From Anodontia alba (lineage: Eukaryota; Mollusca; Bivalvia; Lucinida; Lucinidae), in the NCBI GenBank assembly GCA_964016985.1, contig OZ024824.1, forward strand, positions 122,632,839 to 122,696,838: a stretch of 64,000 nt of DNA, read 5' to 3'. Below are positions 43,679 through 53,730 of the stretch, piece after piece. The notes under the pieces were generated by a model. It had not been told where the DNA came from, did not search any database, and worked only from the letters and a program-made list of their open reading frames with translations. The number at the start of each line of letters is the position of its first letter. Position 1 is the first letter of the stretch. A program made the translations under genes and the position numbers.

Positions 43679-43923
43679 TTAACCCTTAAAACGCAATCAC
43701 AACAATTGTCATCTACTTTGACTTCTGCTTGTGATTTTAAAAGTCATTTCTGCAAACAGTGTGGACCCAGATCAGACTGCTCCTTTAGGAGCAGTCTGAT
43801 CTGGGTCCACACTGTTTGCCTATATGCAAAAAATAGCTTTGAGAAGTTTGCAAGAATATTCAGCAGACGGCATAAACAGACGGCATTTTCACATGCAGTT
43901 TTTCTTGGCGCTTTAAGAGTTAA
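43679..43923. mobile_element. R1 family B MITE, inverted copy
   Basis: Ends TTAACCCTTAAAACGCAAT and TTGGCGCTTTAAGAGTTAA. The core is perfectly paired with apex GCTCCTTTAGGAGC. It lies 84 bp from the previous copy in opposite orientation. Confidence 0.9.
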
Positions 43924-44000
43924 ATAATGTTGACAGGAACATAAGATACCAAATCATCATTTATAGCAAGACCTCTTAATATATTTATCTTATGATACAG

Positions 44001-44076
44001 GGAACCTTCATATTCTGTACACAGAGATCACAACAAGAGACAACCAGAAACTCTATTACAACAAGTATGGAGGTCT
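44001..44076 (+). CDS. SHPRH: SHPRH coding exon 3
   Basis: The acceptor TATGATACAG ends at 44000 and the donor GTAAGT starts at 44077. Enters in phase 1, leaves in phase 2 and reads GNLHILYTEITTRDNQKLYY, then NKYGGL. This matches the human segment around LHFLWREI and LKLYYNPYTG. It lacks a Met, so simple ORF searches miss it. Confidence 0.9.
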
Positions 44077-44127
44077 GTAAGTATGATCAACACATACAGG
44101 CAGAGGACTTGTTAGGGAGGAGTATCT

Positions 44128-44366
44128 GTGGGCCCCCATAGCCTAATGGATAGGAGAGTCGACTCTTAATCCATTAGGTTTCTCACCGCTGTGGTTCGAT
44201 CCTCGCTCGGGTCACATCTGGGAAAGCCAAGTTCTGCTTACGGATGGTCAGGTGGTTTTTCCCTGGGTTCTCCGGTTTTCGCCCACCTTTGATGAACGAT
44301 CGGCTTGATATAAGTGAAATATTCTTGAAAGAGCCGTAAAACACAAATAAAAAAAATAAAAAAAAT
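44128..44366 (+). repeat. tRNA-Lys-derived SINE
   Basis: The head reads CATAGCCTAATGGATAGGAG (A box), GACTCTTAATCC (same anticodon loop as tRNA-Lys CTT) and GTGGTTCGATCCTCGCTCGG (B box). Then comes a central part (GGGTTCTCCGGTTTTCGCCC) and a tail GAAATATTCTTGAAAGAGCC ending in (A)n with T interruptions. It starts about 50 bp past the exon 3 donor, in sense orientation. Confidence 0.88.
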
Positions 44367-44394
44367 GGAGGAATGTCTGGTGATCATTCTGGGA

Positions 44395-44490
44395 TAATTT
44401 TTTTTATTTCTCCATAAAAACATGTTGTGGGTACCCACTTTTAATGATTACTCACAACATTTGTTTTGTGAAAATGCTAGAGAAAATAAT
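44395..44490. repeat. R2 hairpin, apex lost
   Basis: ATGTTGTGGGTACCCACTTT meets ATGATTACTCACAACATTTG with the apex missing. Confidence 0.65.
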
Positions 44491-44639
44491 CCTAGAACTA
44501 TCACCAAATATTTCTCCCTAACAACTTCTCTGTATCAAGGCAGTCACTTTATAAACATACAATTGAGGACCGAATAGCATAGAATTATAAGTGAAAGGGA
44601 TTGTTATGTGGCTAAAGTATCATACATCACTAAAACTTA

Positions 44640-44880
44640 CCTATATAATTTTGACCCCTTTAAACCCCACTTTTATATAGTAAAACAGGGGTTTACAGGG
44701 GTATGCATTATTTTTCTTATTTTTGCTCGAAAACATAGATTGTGGGTACTCATTACTAACAAGTACCCACAATCTGTGTTTTGAGCAGAAATATGAAAAA
44801 TGTTTTGCTTTTTATATCTGAAAATTTTCAGTTTTTGGAGGTGAAATTTTCTATATATTTGAATAGGCATGTTTTGGTCC
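44640..44880. repeat. R2-extended MITE, copy 3
   Basis: Same layout as 34195. The R2 apex is deleted, so the two arms meet at CATTACTAACAAGTACCC. Confidence 0.75.
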
Positions 44881-44907
44881 ATATAAGGGGAGCATTCAGA
44901 ATACATA

Positions 44908-45238
44908 CAGTTGACTCTCGTTATCTCGACCTTGCTTATCTCGAATAACCGCTTATCTCGAAGTGAAAATCTGGTCCCTGCCTATACATGAAAACCTAAC
45001 AACAGATGGAAAATATTGTAGAAAAGAGGAGAAATTGCTCCTAAGGAGCAATTTCTCCTCTTTTCCACAATATTTTCAATATATCTCTAACTTCAAAAGT
45101 CCAATTACCTATCAGTTCATTAAATGTGGTTAATCAAATTATTTTTTCCTCAATTCTGCAAACCTGATATGTCGAACTACGGATATCTCGAAGTATTTCA
45201 GAGAGTCCCTTTGAATTCGAGATAACGAGAGTTAACTG
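44908..45238. mobile_element. pogo-like MITE, copy 2
   Basis: TA on both sides. Ends CAGTTGACTCTCGTTATCTC and, inverted, CAGTTAACTCTCGTTATCTC. The central hairpin AGAGGAGAAATTGCTCCTAA is perfect. CAGT ends plus TA duplication fit pogo/Tigger-type elements. Confidence 0.88.
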
Positions 45239-45249
45239 TATTTTATTAC

Positions 45250-45760
45250 TTTTGCATCAAAATATATCTCATGGGTTTTCATTGGAAATGCCTTCTTATA
45301 ACCTAACACTCCATGTATATGACAAGTATTTTGTTTTTTCCCATTTCTTCAGTTTGACCATCCCTCCTTCTATCTAGTTGTCCATCTGAAGGTAAAAAAT
45401 ATAAGTGATGTACCCAGGACAGACTACAGTCACAAGCACAACCTTTCCAAGCACTGAAAGATGAGAAAGGAACAAATATTGACACTATAAACTCCACATA
45501 CATAACCACTGATGCACAAACAAAGAAGAATTGCAACAGGAAACATCTTTGCATGGTTGTGTTTTTTTTTTTTGTTTTTTTTTTATGTGTGTGTTTTGTG
45601 TTTTTACTTACCATATTCGACCTTATTACTGCACTGTGCGCTAAGCTTTTTCAAAATAACTGGGAACACTCAGTTGTGGTAAAATATGTATCTACCTACT
45701 AAGGATACACTATAAAAAAAGATCAGAAAAGGACTTATTCGATGATGATTATGCGATTTT
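45250..45760. other. No feature recognised
   Basis: Intron 3 sequence with a T-rich run at 45558-45584. Confidence 0.35.
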
Positions 45761-45764
45761 TTCT

Positions 45765-45872
45765 GATTTTCTTTATAAAGGCATATGTTGTGGATACTCA
45801 TTTGAATTGCATCGACAAGTCGATGCAATTCTAATGAGTACCCACAACATATGCCTTTATAAGGATGTAAAG
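45765..45872. repeat. R2 hairpin
   Basis: Outer arms TATAAAGGCATATGTTGTGG / complement; apex GAATTGCATCGACAAGTCGATGC. Confidence 0.88.
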
Positions 45873-46129
45873 AAAAAGTACACAGGCTGTAATCTGAAGT
45901 CTGCAGAATTTCTTGACTGTGCACTTATAGGGGTATGTGTGGTAATTAGATCGAATACGGTATATTTCTGAAAGTCTACACTTGAGAATGTTGATATGTG
46001 GCTGATGTAACTAACTGTTGGGTGGACTAATATCAGTAGACATTTTCTTGCTGCTGCTTCTAACAAAAGGTCAAAGTCATGGAGAACTTATATTAACATT
46101 TATATTAAAGTTTTATGTTACTGTAAAAG

Positions 46130-46270
46130 CCCTAAGTATTGGGACAGACTGGCCTGAGCAAACAGTGTAGGCCCAGATCAGATGCTGCAGAATGTGGCAT
46201 CTCAGTAGGGTCTACACTGTTTGCCACTCATCCAGCACTATTTTAGACACATCAACTGGTAGTAAAATAT
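46130..46270. repeat. R1 hairpin, family C context
   Basis: Core 46158-46224 with inner arms AGATGCTGC / GTGGCATCT. Flanks GTATTGGGACAGACTGGCC and CCACTCATCCAGCAC recur at 54237 and 51030. Confidence 0.75.
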
Positions 46271-46474
46271 ACTTTTTCAAATTTTAGGGCAAGTATGGTA
46301 AGGAGTTATAGTAACTGAATACTGAGGGTAAACACGCTAATTGTTTTTCTTTGCTTATATTTGTGAAAGTCTTCTGTTGAAGTTGGTTATATGTGCCTAT
46401 ATTACTACTGGAGGAATATATACCTGTTGGCTTATCAAAGATGAAGGTCTCAGACTTAAAAATTTTGTTAACCA

Positions 46475-46689
46475 GGGCCCAGTTGTTCAAAGCTAACGAT
46501 GTCGTTAGTTAATGATTAGTTAAAATTTAAATCGAGTGATACGCAAATATGCTGAAATTTTTTGCTGAAAAAATGTGAGTAGCTTTTGCAAAAAATATCA
46601 GAATATTGTATATTGAATCTGCTAAAACAGTTAACGAAATAACCCTCGATGAGCTCATTAAGCTGACGACGCTTTGTACAACCGGGCCC
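46475..46689. mobile_element. R3 MITE, subfamily a, one central arm deleted
   Basis: Both ends are present. The left hairpin arm TGTGAGTAGCTTTTGCA is followed directly by AAAAAATATCAG, so the right arm of about 33 bases is gone. Confidence 0.85.
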
Positions 46690-47060
46690 AGAAGGTTAAT
46701 GTTTTGTATTAATGTTTGAAGTCTTGGCTTAATTTTGTGAAAGTCATATTAAATATAATTTAGGCAATAAAATTCTGACCTTTTCTGGTATTATCTCCAC
46801 AAAAACTTTACTTCTGGAATCTCATTAACAATGGCTATGTTAGACAGTTCTGATGGGATCTCAGAGAGTAGTTGTCTTTGAGAAACTAGAATATAATACA
46901 TCTAAATACCCTTGCTTACTGAGCACTTACTGTGTCTGAAGTCATAGGTCGCTTATGTAAAAAGATGTGTACTTAGGTAGTACTTACTATAGCTCAAAGT
47001 AAGCTTTTTTCCAATGAAAAGAAATCTCATTATTTTTCTTCTTCTTCCATTAAAACACCA

Positions 47061-47303
47061 GGCCCCAAGGTTATAAAGCTTTTTTCATGCTCAGCTCAGC
47101 TGAGCATGAAATTTTTCATGCTAATAAATCTCAGATTACTATCAGTTGCCAATTCTTTCTTGCTAAACCTAGCTGAGCATGAAAATTTCTCTGCTAATAA
47201 ATATGAAAATGCCAACTATTGTTGGCATTTTCATATATATTAGCAGAGAAATTTTCATGCTCATTTGAGTTGAGCATGAAAAAAGTTTTATAACCTCGGG
47301 GCC
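47061..47303. mobile_element. Palindromic MITE with GGCCCCAAGG ends
   Basis: GGCCCCAAGGTTATAAAGCT pairs with TTTTATAACCTCGGGGCC. Inside are TCATGCTCAGCTCAGCTGAG repeats and a hairpin AAATGCCAACTATTGTTGGC. Confidence 0.8.
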
Positions 47304-47561
47304 TGTTGTGTCCCATATCATTTGAATTGCCTATTTTGACAGTTCATAATCATTACTTTGGTTTTTCGCTAGAAATAAGAAAAAAAGAGTTTTGATATAC
47401 CGGGTACATGTAAATTGAAATTCCAAAAGCTCTATGCCATACTTATAATGACCTAAAGCCTAAATGCCTCCAGGAAACTGTCTTCATACTAGTAGTTGCA
47501 GCTTCTTTGATGTTTCTGAGTCCATTTCTTGGCTTTTGCAAAATTCCTTGTATACTTGCAG

Positions 47562-48774
47562 TTTGGTTCGTAAGAAACCCTGCTCAGTGAAAGCTCCTCC
47601 AGCTGGTATTTTGGGAGATGAAATGGGTCTGGGTAAGACGGTAGAAGTGTTGGGATGTATGTTACACCATCCCAGGAAGAATGTTCCAAAACCAGAAAAA
47701 TTGCCTGTCATTGTTGATGATATAAAAGGTGGGGATAAAAAGAAGAAAAAGAAAGAGAAAATCCCTAGAAAGAAAAAAGGCAAAATAATGAAAGAAGACG
47801 AAAATGCTGACAAATTAAAGAAATCTTCAGTAGATGAACATGATTCTGACACTGGAAGTACCATAATCTACAGTAATCACACAGAAACTGAAGTTTTTGA
47901 TGAGCCAGATTTAAAGTTTAAAGTGTCTGACATTCAAAGGAACAAAACCAAGGGATCAAAAGACCAAGAAAAATCTGATGATTTGGTTCCATCTACAAGT
48001 ACTGAGGAATGTTCTCAGGAATCTCTCACATCCCAGTCCATTTATCATGTTGGCACCTCTAATGTGAAAAGAAGTGGAGATTTTCTTTCTCCCATTCCTT
48101 CTAAGCAGTCAGGTAATAGTATCAAGTTATATGATTCTGGTTTAGGGGAATCATCTTTTGAAGAGTCTTCTAACCAGTCAAATGGAAGAGAACAATGTGA
48201 AGACATTGGATTGTCTCAATCAAACATTAGAAGTAGTGATCACACTTTAGTGAAAATGAAACCTCAGGTATCAGAGTTTTCTGAAACAGGGAATGAGAAA
48301 TCCAGAAAAACAGCTGATGTTGAAACTTTGTCTCAAAGTGTCAGTGTCTCAGACCAGTTACAAAATGAAACCAATGACACTGTTGATGATGGACTTCAAG
48401 AAAATGAACCAGACTCATTTGATGAGATCAAATGTTTGTCTAATAAGGACAATGTGAACAGCAGTTGTCAGGGTGGGAAGAAATCTGCAGGAAGCAATGT
48501 AATGAAAAGAAAGCTATCAGACAGTGGTGCAAATGCGACTCAGGTTGATGTTAGACCTCAGAGAAACATTTTTACTGAAATGCCTGCCAGTCAGAGAGAG
48601 TGTTTTGAGTGTAACTGTGGCGCTACCGAGGCAGCTGCTACCAAGAAAGATGCTAAGAAACATCCTGTACAGTGTGTGAAGTGTAGTCTATGGCAGCATG
48701 CTGAGTGCGTGAACTATGATCTTAAAGATGTTTACAGGGGAGAATTTATGTGCCCGCATTGTCATGTGTCATCT
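47562..48774 (+). CDS. SHPRH: SHPRH coding exon 4 (Walker A and PHD finger)
   Basis: The acceptor TATACTTGCAG ends at 47561 and the donor GTAAGT starts at 48775. Enters in phase 2 and leaves in phase 0 (404 codons plus one base). It opens LVRKKPCSVKAPPAGILGDE and MGLGKTVEV, helicase motif I that binds ATP. A Lys block (about 30 residues later) and some 250 low-complexity Ser/Glu/Asn residues follow. The end is a PHD finger: FECNCG, VQCVKCSLWQHAECVNYD and FMCPHCHV, with the WQH-x2-C core as in human SHPRH. The linker-histone (H15) domain expected between these is not recognisable, and no intron interrupts the stretch. The in-frame Met at 47464 is intronic. Confidence 0.93.
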
Positions 48775-48854
48775 GTAAGTACCTTTACTGGAAGCAAACT
48801 TAACTTGTAAACAAATAGAATAGATTTTATGCAAACATACTGGGTTATGATACA

Positions 48855-49215
48855 CAGTCAAACTTCAATGACTCGAACATTGTTGGGACTATGGAAATTT
48901 GAGATATGGGTAGTTTGAACCACTGAAGGTTAATCATAGTGCAAGGCCGGGAAGCAACTGGCAATAATTTTGGAAAATCTGTTTGATCTTCTATACAATA
49001 ATGGTATGTTGAGTGTACTCATTAGAATCACCTCAATGAGGTGATTCTAATGATTACACACAACATACATGTACAATTTCATGATAAAATAAGAAAATTT
49101 TCTTAAATATTTGATTTCTGGAGCTATCAGAATTTTTTTTGTAGGGACTTGAAAACAAGTTCGAATCAGCCATGGTAAACGAGTCATCCACGTTCGAGCT
49201 ACTGAGATTTGACTG
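48855..49215. mobile_element. TA-ended MITE carrying an R2 hairpin
   Basis: Ends CAGTCAAACTTCAATGACTC and, inverted, CAGTCAAATCTCAGTAGCTC, with TA on the right. An R2 hairpin (48975-49100) sits inside. Confidence 0.75.
48975..49100. repeat. R2 hairpin inside a MITE
   Basis: Apex ATCACCTCAATGAGGTGAT; arms GAGTGTACTCATTAGA and TCTAATGATTACACACAAC. Confidence 0.75.
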
Positions 49216-49219
49216 TACA

Positions 49220-49650
49220 TGTACTTAATAAAGTAAAATAATATTTAACACTTTAAGTCTTTACCATATGCAATGAGGAATATTTGGTGATAATTCTGGG
49301 ATAAGTTTCTCAATTTAGTATGCACTTTTTATATAACTGAGCAGGATGTCACATGGGCTTGTTCAAGTTTTAAGACAGGAAGAGCAAATTCTGGTGGTAT
49401 CCATATATCAGAGTACTCCTGAATATTTAGACAGAACAGCAAATTGTATAGACCTAGATCAGATGGTGCATTTAGCCATGTTTATATGGTTATTTGAGGG
49501 AGGTGCTTGCAAACAGGTAAATTCCACTGAGTTGGATTTAAAAGGGGCTAAATGAGTGTCTTTCAACTGAAGTGATTGGTAAATACAATAGGTTTTACTG
49601 TTTTAAGTGTAACTGTCAAGGTTCATTCCTTTTAGAATCTATTCAAATCT
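49220..49650. other. No gene seen
   Basis: A 69-codon frame at 49346 has no recognisable domain. Weak R1 family C debris lies near 49435. Confidence 0.3.
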
Positions 49651-49894
49651 GGGCCCAGCTGTTCAAAACTAACGATGTCATTAGTTAACGATTCGTTAAA
49701 ATTTACATCAAGTGATACGCAAATATGCTGAAATTTTTTGCCAAAAAAATGTGAGTAGCTTTTGCAGTGCAAAAGCTACTCACATTTTTTCAGCAAAAAA
49801 TATCAGAATATTGTACATTGAATCCGCTAAAACAGTTAACGAAATGACCCGTAACGAACTCGTTAAGCTAACGATGCTTTGAACAACTGGGCCC
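49651..49894. mobile_element. R3 MITE, subfamily a
   Basis: Complete. Central hairpin TGAGTAGCTTTTGCAGTGCA; interior ATTGAATCCGCTAAAACAG. Confidence 0.9.
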
Positions 49895-49938
49895 AGACTG
49901 CCAGTCATTAACTTAAATAGTGCACATATAAAACTTCT

Positions 49939-50183
49939 GGGCCCAGTTGTTCAAAGCGTTGTTAGCTTAATGAGCTCATTAGTGGTCAAAATGTTAACTG
50001 TTCTAGTAAGTACAATATCTAATTCACAAGTATTTTTGCTGAAAAAAATGTGAGTAGCTTTTGCAAATGCAAAAGCTACTCACATTTTTTCAGCAAAAAT
50101 ATTAACGTATATGCCATATTTAATGATCAAAGTTTTAACGATACATTAACTAACGACATCATTAGTTTTGAACAGCTGGGCTC
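49939..50183. mobile_element. R3 MITE, subfamily b
   Basis: 44 bp after the previous copy. Central hairpin AGTAGCTTTTGCAAATGC; interior GTACAATATCTAATTCACAA. Confidence 0.9.
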
Positions 50184-50330
50184 AGAATGCAAAGTGGGCT
50201 GCCATATAGGGGGCCACCACAATGCTAGAATTACAATAAATGTTATCAACATGAGAATATCCACCTTGGATTGGACAGCAGTATAAACCATTTGGAGGTT
50301 ATGGCAATGTGTATTATTTCAGCCACGTGT

Positions 50331-50555
50331 TTAACCCTTAAAGCGCCAGTCACAACTATTGTCGTCTGCTTTGTCATCTGCTTGTGATTTTAAAAGTCAT
50401 TTTTGCAAACAGTGTGGACCCAGATCAGACTGCTCCTTTAGGAGCAGTCTGATCTGGGTCCACACTGTTTGCCTTTAGGCAAAAATAGGTTTGAAAAGTT
50501 TGCAAGAATATTCAGCAGACGACATAAGCAGACGACATTTTCAGATGCTGTTTAA
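50331..50555. mobile_element. R1 family B MITE, right end missing
   Basis: The left end TTAACCCTTAAAGCGCCAG is intact and the core (50406-50473) is perfectly paired. The right terminal GCGCTTTAAGGGTTAA is replaced by TTTAAATACAGG about 30 bp before the exon 5 acceptor. Confidence 0.85.
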
Positions 50556-50584
50556 ATACAGGATCATTATATGTATGCTTTCAG

Positions 50585-50692
50585 CCCCCAGTTATATCAG
50601 GAGCCACTTTGATTATTTCACCAGCTTCCATAGCTCATCAGTGGGTGGAGGAAATTCTCAAACATGTCGTGCAGGCATCACTCAATGTCTTT
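50585..50692 (+). CDS. SHPRH: SHPRH coding exon 5
   Basis: The acceptor GTATGCTTTCAG ends at 50584 and the donor GTAAGT starts at 50693. 36 codons, phase 0 both sides. Reads PPVISG, then ATLIISPASIAHQWVEE and ILKHVVQASLNVF. This is helicase motif Ia, matching human ATLIISPSSICHQWVDE. It has no Met. Confidence 0.93.
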
Positions 50693-51019
50693 GTAAGTAC
50701 ACAGCTGAAGTTTTGAACTTTAGGTGAAAAGGAACTTAAGGGAAATTGAAACACTTTCATGGAAGGTAACTCTTTCAGATGGTTTGGCCTACCTTTATAA
50801 AAGGTGTTTACTCCAAAAGGAAAGAATTTGCTCTTAAGTTGGGAGCAAATTCTTTCATTTTAGAGTAGATCTCTTTTCAGAAGTCTATATATCTGTTGGC
50901 AGTCTGATTTTCAGCCATTGATTTTTGACAATGATTTCCAGTATCTGAATAGGGAAAAACAATGTGGGTAGGGTATTCACATTACATGTATGTGGCATAC
51001 ACTGTTTACCCAATGTTTT

Positions 51020-51120
51020 CGGATAGATAGGCCTGAGCAAACAGTATAGACCTAGATCAGACGCTGCTGACTGTCACTTGTCCAGCAGTTCTTAGACATG
51101 ACAAGAGGTAGTAAAATGGA
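51020..51120. repeat. R1 family C, half copy
   Basis: GCAAACAGTATAGACCTAGA and the inner left arm are present; the right arm is missing before CTTGTCCAGCAGTTC. Confidence 0.55.
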
Positions 51121-51420
51121 CATTCAAATTTCACGAGAGTCTGAATATGAAGGGTAAAACAGTGTAGCTCATCTCTGTCCCCCAGGGAATTGCTTGAATT
51201 GATTCTTGTGGGTATTTCCTGATAGTGAATGGTTGGAGATACTTTAAATACTCTCCCTTAAAAAAAAGGGCTGCCAGAGAAATTGTGTACATTTAATTGT
51301 GCACTGAGCTGATAACTGAAAATATGACTTACATTCAGGCACTGTCAGTAAACTGCACATGGATCACGTATGAAAACAAAGTTATACAGTAGCTTATGCA
51401 TATCAACTGTCTCTATAACC

Positions 51421-51662
51421 AGGACCCAGTTGTTCAAAACTAACAATGTCGTTAGTGAACATATTGTTAAAACTTTGATCGTTAAATATACCATATATGC
51501 AAATATTTTTGTTGAAAAAATGTGAGTAGTTTTTGCATTTGCAAAAGCTACTCACATTTTTTCAGCAAAAATACCTGTGAAATAGATATTATACTTACTA
51601 GAACAGTTAATATCTTGACCACTAATGAGCTTGTTAAGCTAACAATGCTTTGAACAACCCAG
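51421..51662. mobile_element. R3 MITE, subfamily b, eroded ends
   Basis: Starts AGGACCCAGTTGTTCAAAAC. Central hairpin AGTAGTTTTTGCATTTGCA with one changed pair. Opposite orientation to 49939 with respect to the b-specific interior. Confidence 0.85.
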
Positions 51663-51664
51663 AT

Positions 51665-52270
51665 GTCTAGTAATAGGCTGAATGAATTCCCCAGGTTTTA
51701 ACCCTCAGCATAATTTAGACAAAATTAGTAAACAACAAATAGCATGTTTTCCAGGAAAAAGACTCCATGTTTCATTCACACCTGTAAAAAAATGAAAAAA
51801 AAGTAAATAACATAAATAAATAAATAAATGGATTGTTGAGATTAATGGATAGACTTGGTTCAATTTCTGCCATGTTTCATAGGGCAGACACTTTTTGTCT
51901 GAGCTTCTAACCCTTTCTGAAATGGGTTCTATTGTAAAAACAGAAGGGAAGCAAACCAGTATTACAGAGTTCTCTCGAGAAAGTGGATTCACTTCCCGAT
52001 AGTTCTTTATTTGTAAGAAAAAAATGGCAAATTTTTGTTTTATGCTTGGCTTCAAATATTCAAATTTAACATCATAAAAGTTAAAAAGTATTATTTCACA
52101 AATTTGTTTTGGAATAATTCACTTGAATGTTTATTGACCATGATCTAGCATGATATTTCTGTATCTAGCATTGGAATTGCAGTATTCCCCATGTGATGTT
52201 ATAGTCTGTAAACTTCCATCTGTTTAAAGATAACTTCGCTTCCCTTAACCGAAGAATATTGATACATTAG
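51665..52270. other. No gene seen
   Basis: A minus-strand frame at 51705-52055 (116 residues) has no domain I recognise and lies within the intron. Confidence 0.3.
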
Positions 52271-52275
52271 GAAAA

Positions 52276-52550
52276 TACGCCTATTCAAATATACTGAAAA
52301 TTTTACCACCAAAAAATGAAAATTTCCAGATATAAAATTTGATATTTGATATTCTTCATATTTCTGCTCAAAACATAGATTGTGGGTACTCGTTAGAACC
52401 GCCTCGCTGAGGTGGTTCTAATGAGTACCAACAATCTATGTTTTTGAGCAGAAATAAGAAAAATAATGCATACCCCTGTAAACCCCAGTTCTACTATATA
52501 AAAGTGGGGTTTAATGGGGTCAACATTATATAGGCATGTTTTCGTGATAT
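52276..52550. repeat. R2-extended MITE, copy 4 (inverted)
   Basis: GCCTATTCAAATATACTGAA to GGGTCAACATTATATAGGCA, with an R2 hairpin of apex ACCGCCTCGCTGAGGTGGT. Confidence 0.8.
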
Positions 52551-52864
52551 TTTGTTTATTTCTCCACAACAGTGCAGCAATTCCAGTGCATACCGATAAA
52601 ATATGATTTTCTTGAGAAATGAAAAGCTGTATGAATACCCTCTTATCCTGTACTTATCTGGAACCATAAATATTTGAACAGACATGCTTGAGCCACCAAT
52701 GTAGACTAACAAGTCCAGGTCTACACTTTTTACCATTCAGTGTGTATTTTTAAACACATTTCCAGATAGTCAGTGGACCTGTTGAGATTTTAGGAGATGT
52801 AGGATATCCAAATATTTTTGGTAATTTTGATAAAATCATGGTTTATATATATGTATATTTCCAG

Positions 52865-52991
52865 ATGTACACAGGAGTATATAAGCAAGGATTTATACAG
52901 CCCCAGACTTTAGCCCAGCAGGATATTGTCATTACTACTTATGAAACACTGAGGAAAGAAATAGATTATGTTGATCTGCCTCACAATAATA
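52865..52991 (+). CDS. SHPRH: SHPRH coding exon 6
   Basis: The acceptor TATATTTCCAG ends at 52864 and the donor GTAAGA starts at 52992. Phase 0 in, phase 1 out. Reads MYTGVYKQGFIQPQTLAQ, then QDIVITTYETLRKEIDYVDL and PHNN. It matches human YQGVKKDGFLQPH and DIVIITYDVLRSEL, helicase motif Ib. The internal Met is not a start. Confidence 0.94.
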
Positions 52992-53002
52992 GTAAGATCA
53001 TT

Positions 53003-53216
53003 TTAATCCTAGTCCTGCTGAGCCCAGACATGCAATGCCTTTAAAAACAGAGTAGATTCAGATCAGTTGGCTTCTTCAGAAGCCAACTGATCTGCATCTG
53101 CATGGTTTGTCATTAAGTGTGTGAATTTGTATCAACAACCTGGAACAAGAAATCTGATTGGCTGAAAATTAGGAGTGGGCGTGGCATCTTAATTTATTCA
53201 GCATGGCAAGGGTTAA
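53003..53216. mobile_element. R1 family A MITE hugging an exon
   Basis: It begins about 11 bp past the exon 6 donor (TTAATCCTAGTCCTGCTGA) and ends GCATGGCAAGGGTTAA. Core inner arms GTTGGCTTC / GAAGCCAAC. Confidence 0.8.
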
Positions 53217-53400
53217 TCTGTCACATGTTGCTCGCATAATGTTTACACATTATGGTGGTAACTTTACTGAGATGTGTCTATAATAATATTCTTATTGCTG
53301 CTAAAAGATTTAAGATATTTCTGATGAATATCCACTATGTGGAGAAATGAGAAAAGTAGTTTTCTCCTCACCCCTCATATCAGAACCAGAGGAAATATTA

Positions 53401-53610
53401 TCCCTTGTCATGCTGAACCCGGATATACCCTGCCTTTGCAAACAGTGTAGATCCAGATCAGTTGGCTTTGGAAGAAGCCAACTGATCTGGATCTACACTG
53501 TTTGCCATTCACTTTGTGAATTTATATCAGCAATCTGGATTAAGGAATCTGATTGGCTGACAATTAGAAGTGGGCGTGGCATCTCAATTTATTCAGCAGG
53601 ACAAGGGTTA
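53401..53610. mobile_element. R1 family A MITE, reference copy
   Basis: Ends CCCTTGTCATGCTGAA and TTCAGCAGGACAAGGG. The core GCAAACAGTGTAGATCCAGA pairs fully; apex GGCTTTGGAAGAAGCC has a small bulge. Confidence 0.9.
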
Positions 53611-53631
53611 AAGAGGAGTATTTTGTGATAA

Positions 53632-53730
53632 TGCAGGGATTCCATAAAACTAATCATTAGAAGTGCCTCAGTGAGGTTCTTCTAATGATTACTCACAACA
53701 TAGTTTTTTATGTAGAAATTGAGAATATTA
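53632..53730. repeat. R2 hairpin, partial
   Basis: The left outer arm is lost; apex AGTGCCTCAGTGAGGTTCTT and right arm TGATTACTCACAACATAG remain. Confidence 0.65.

Noticed and set aside
47464..47561. SHPRH start at the Met at 47464
   Set aside because: Sequence before 47562 has no SHPRH similarity, and an acceptor at 47560-47561 joins exon 3 in phase.
51705..52055. 116-residue minus-strand gene in an SHPRH intron
   Set aside because: Low-complexity hydrophobic tail, no domain, no splice or start context.
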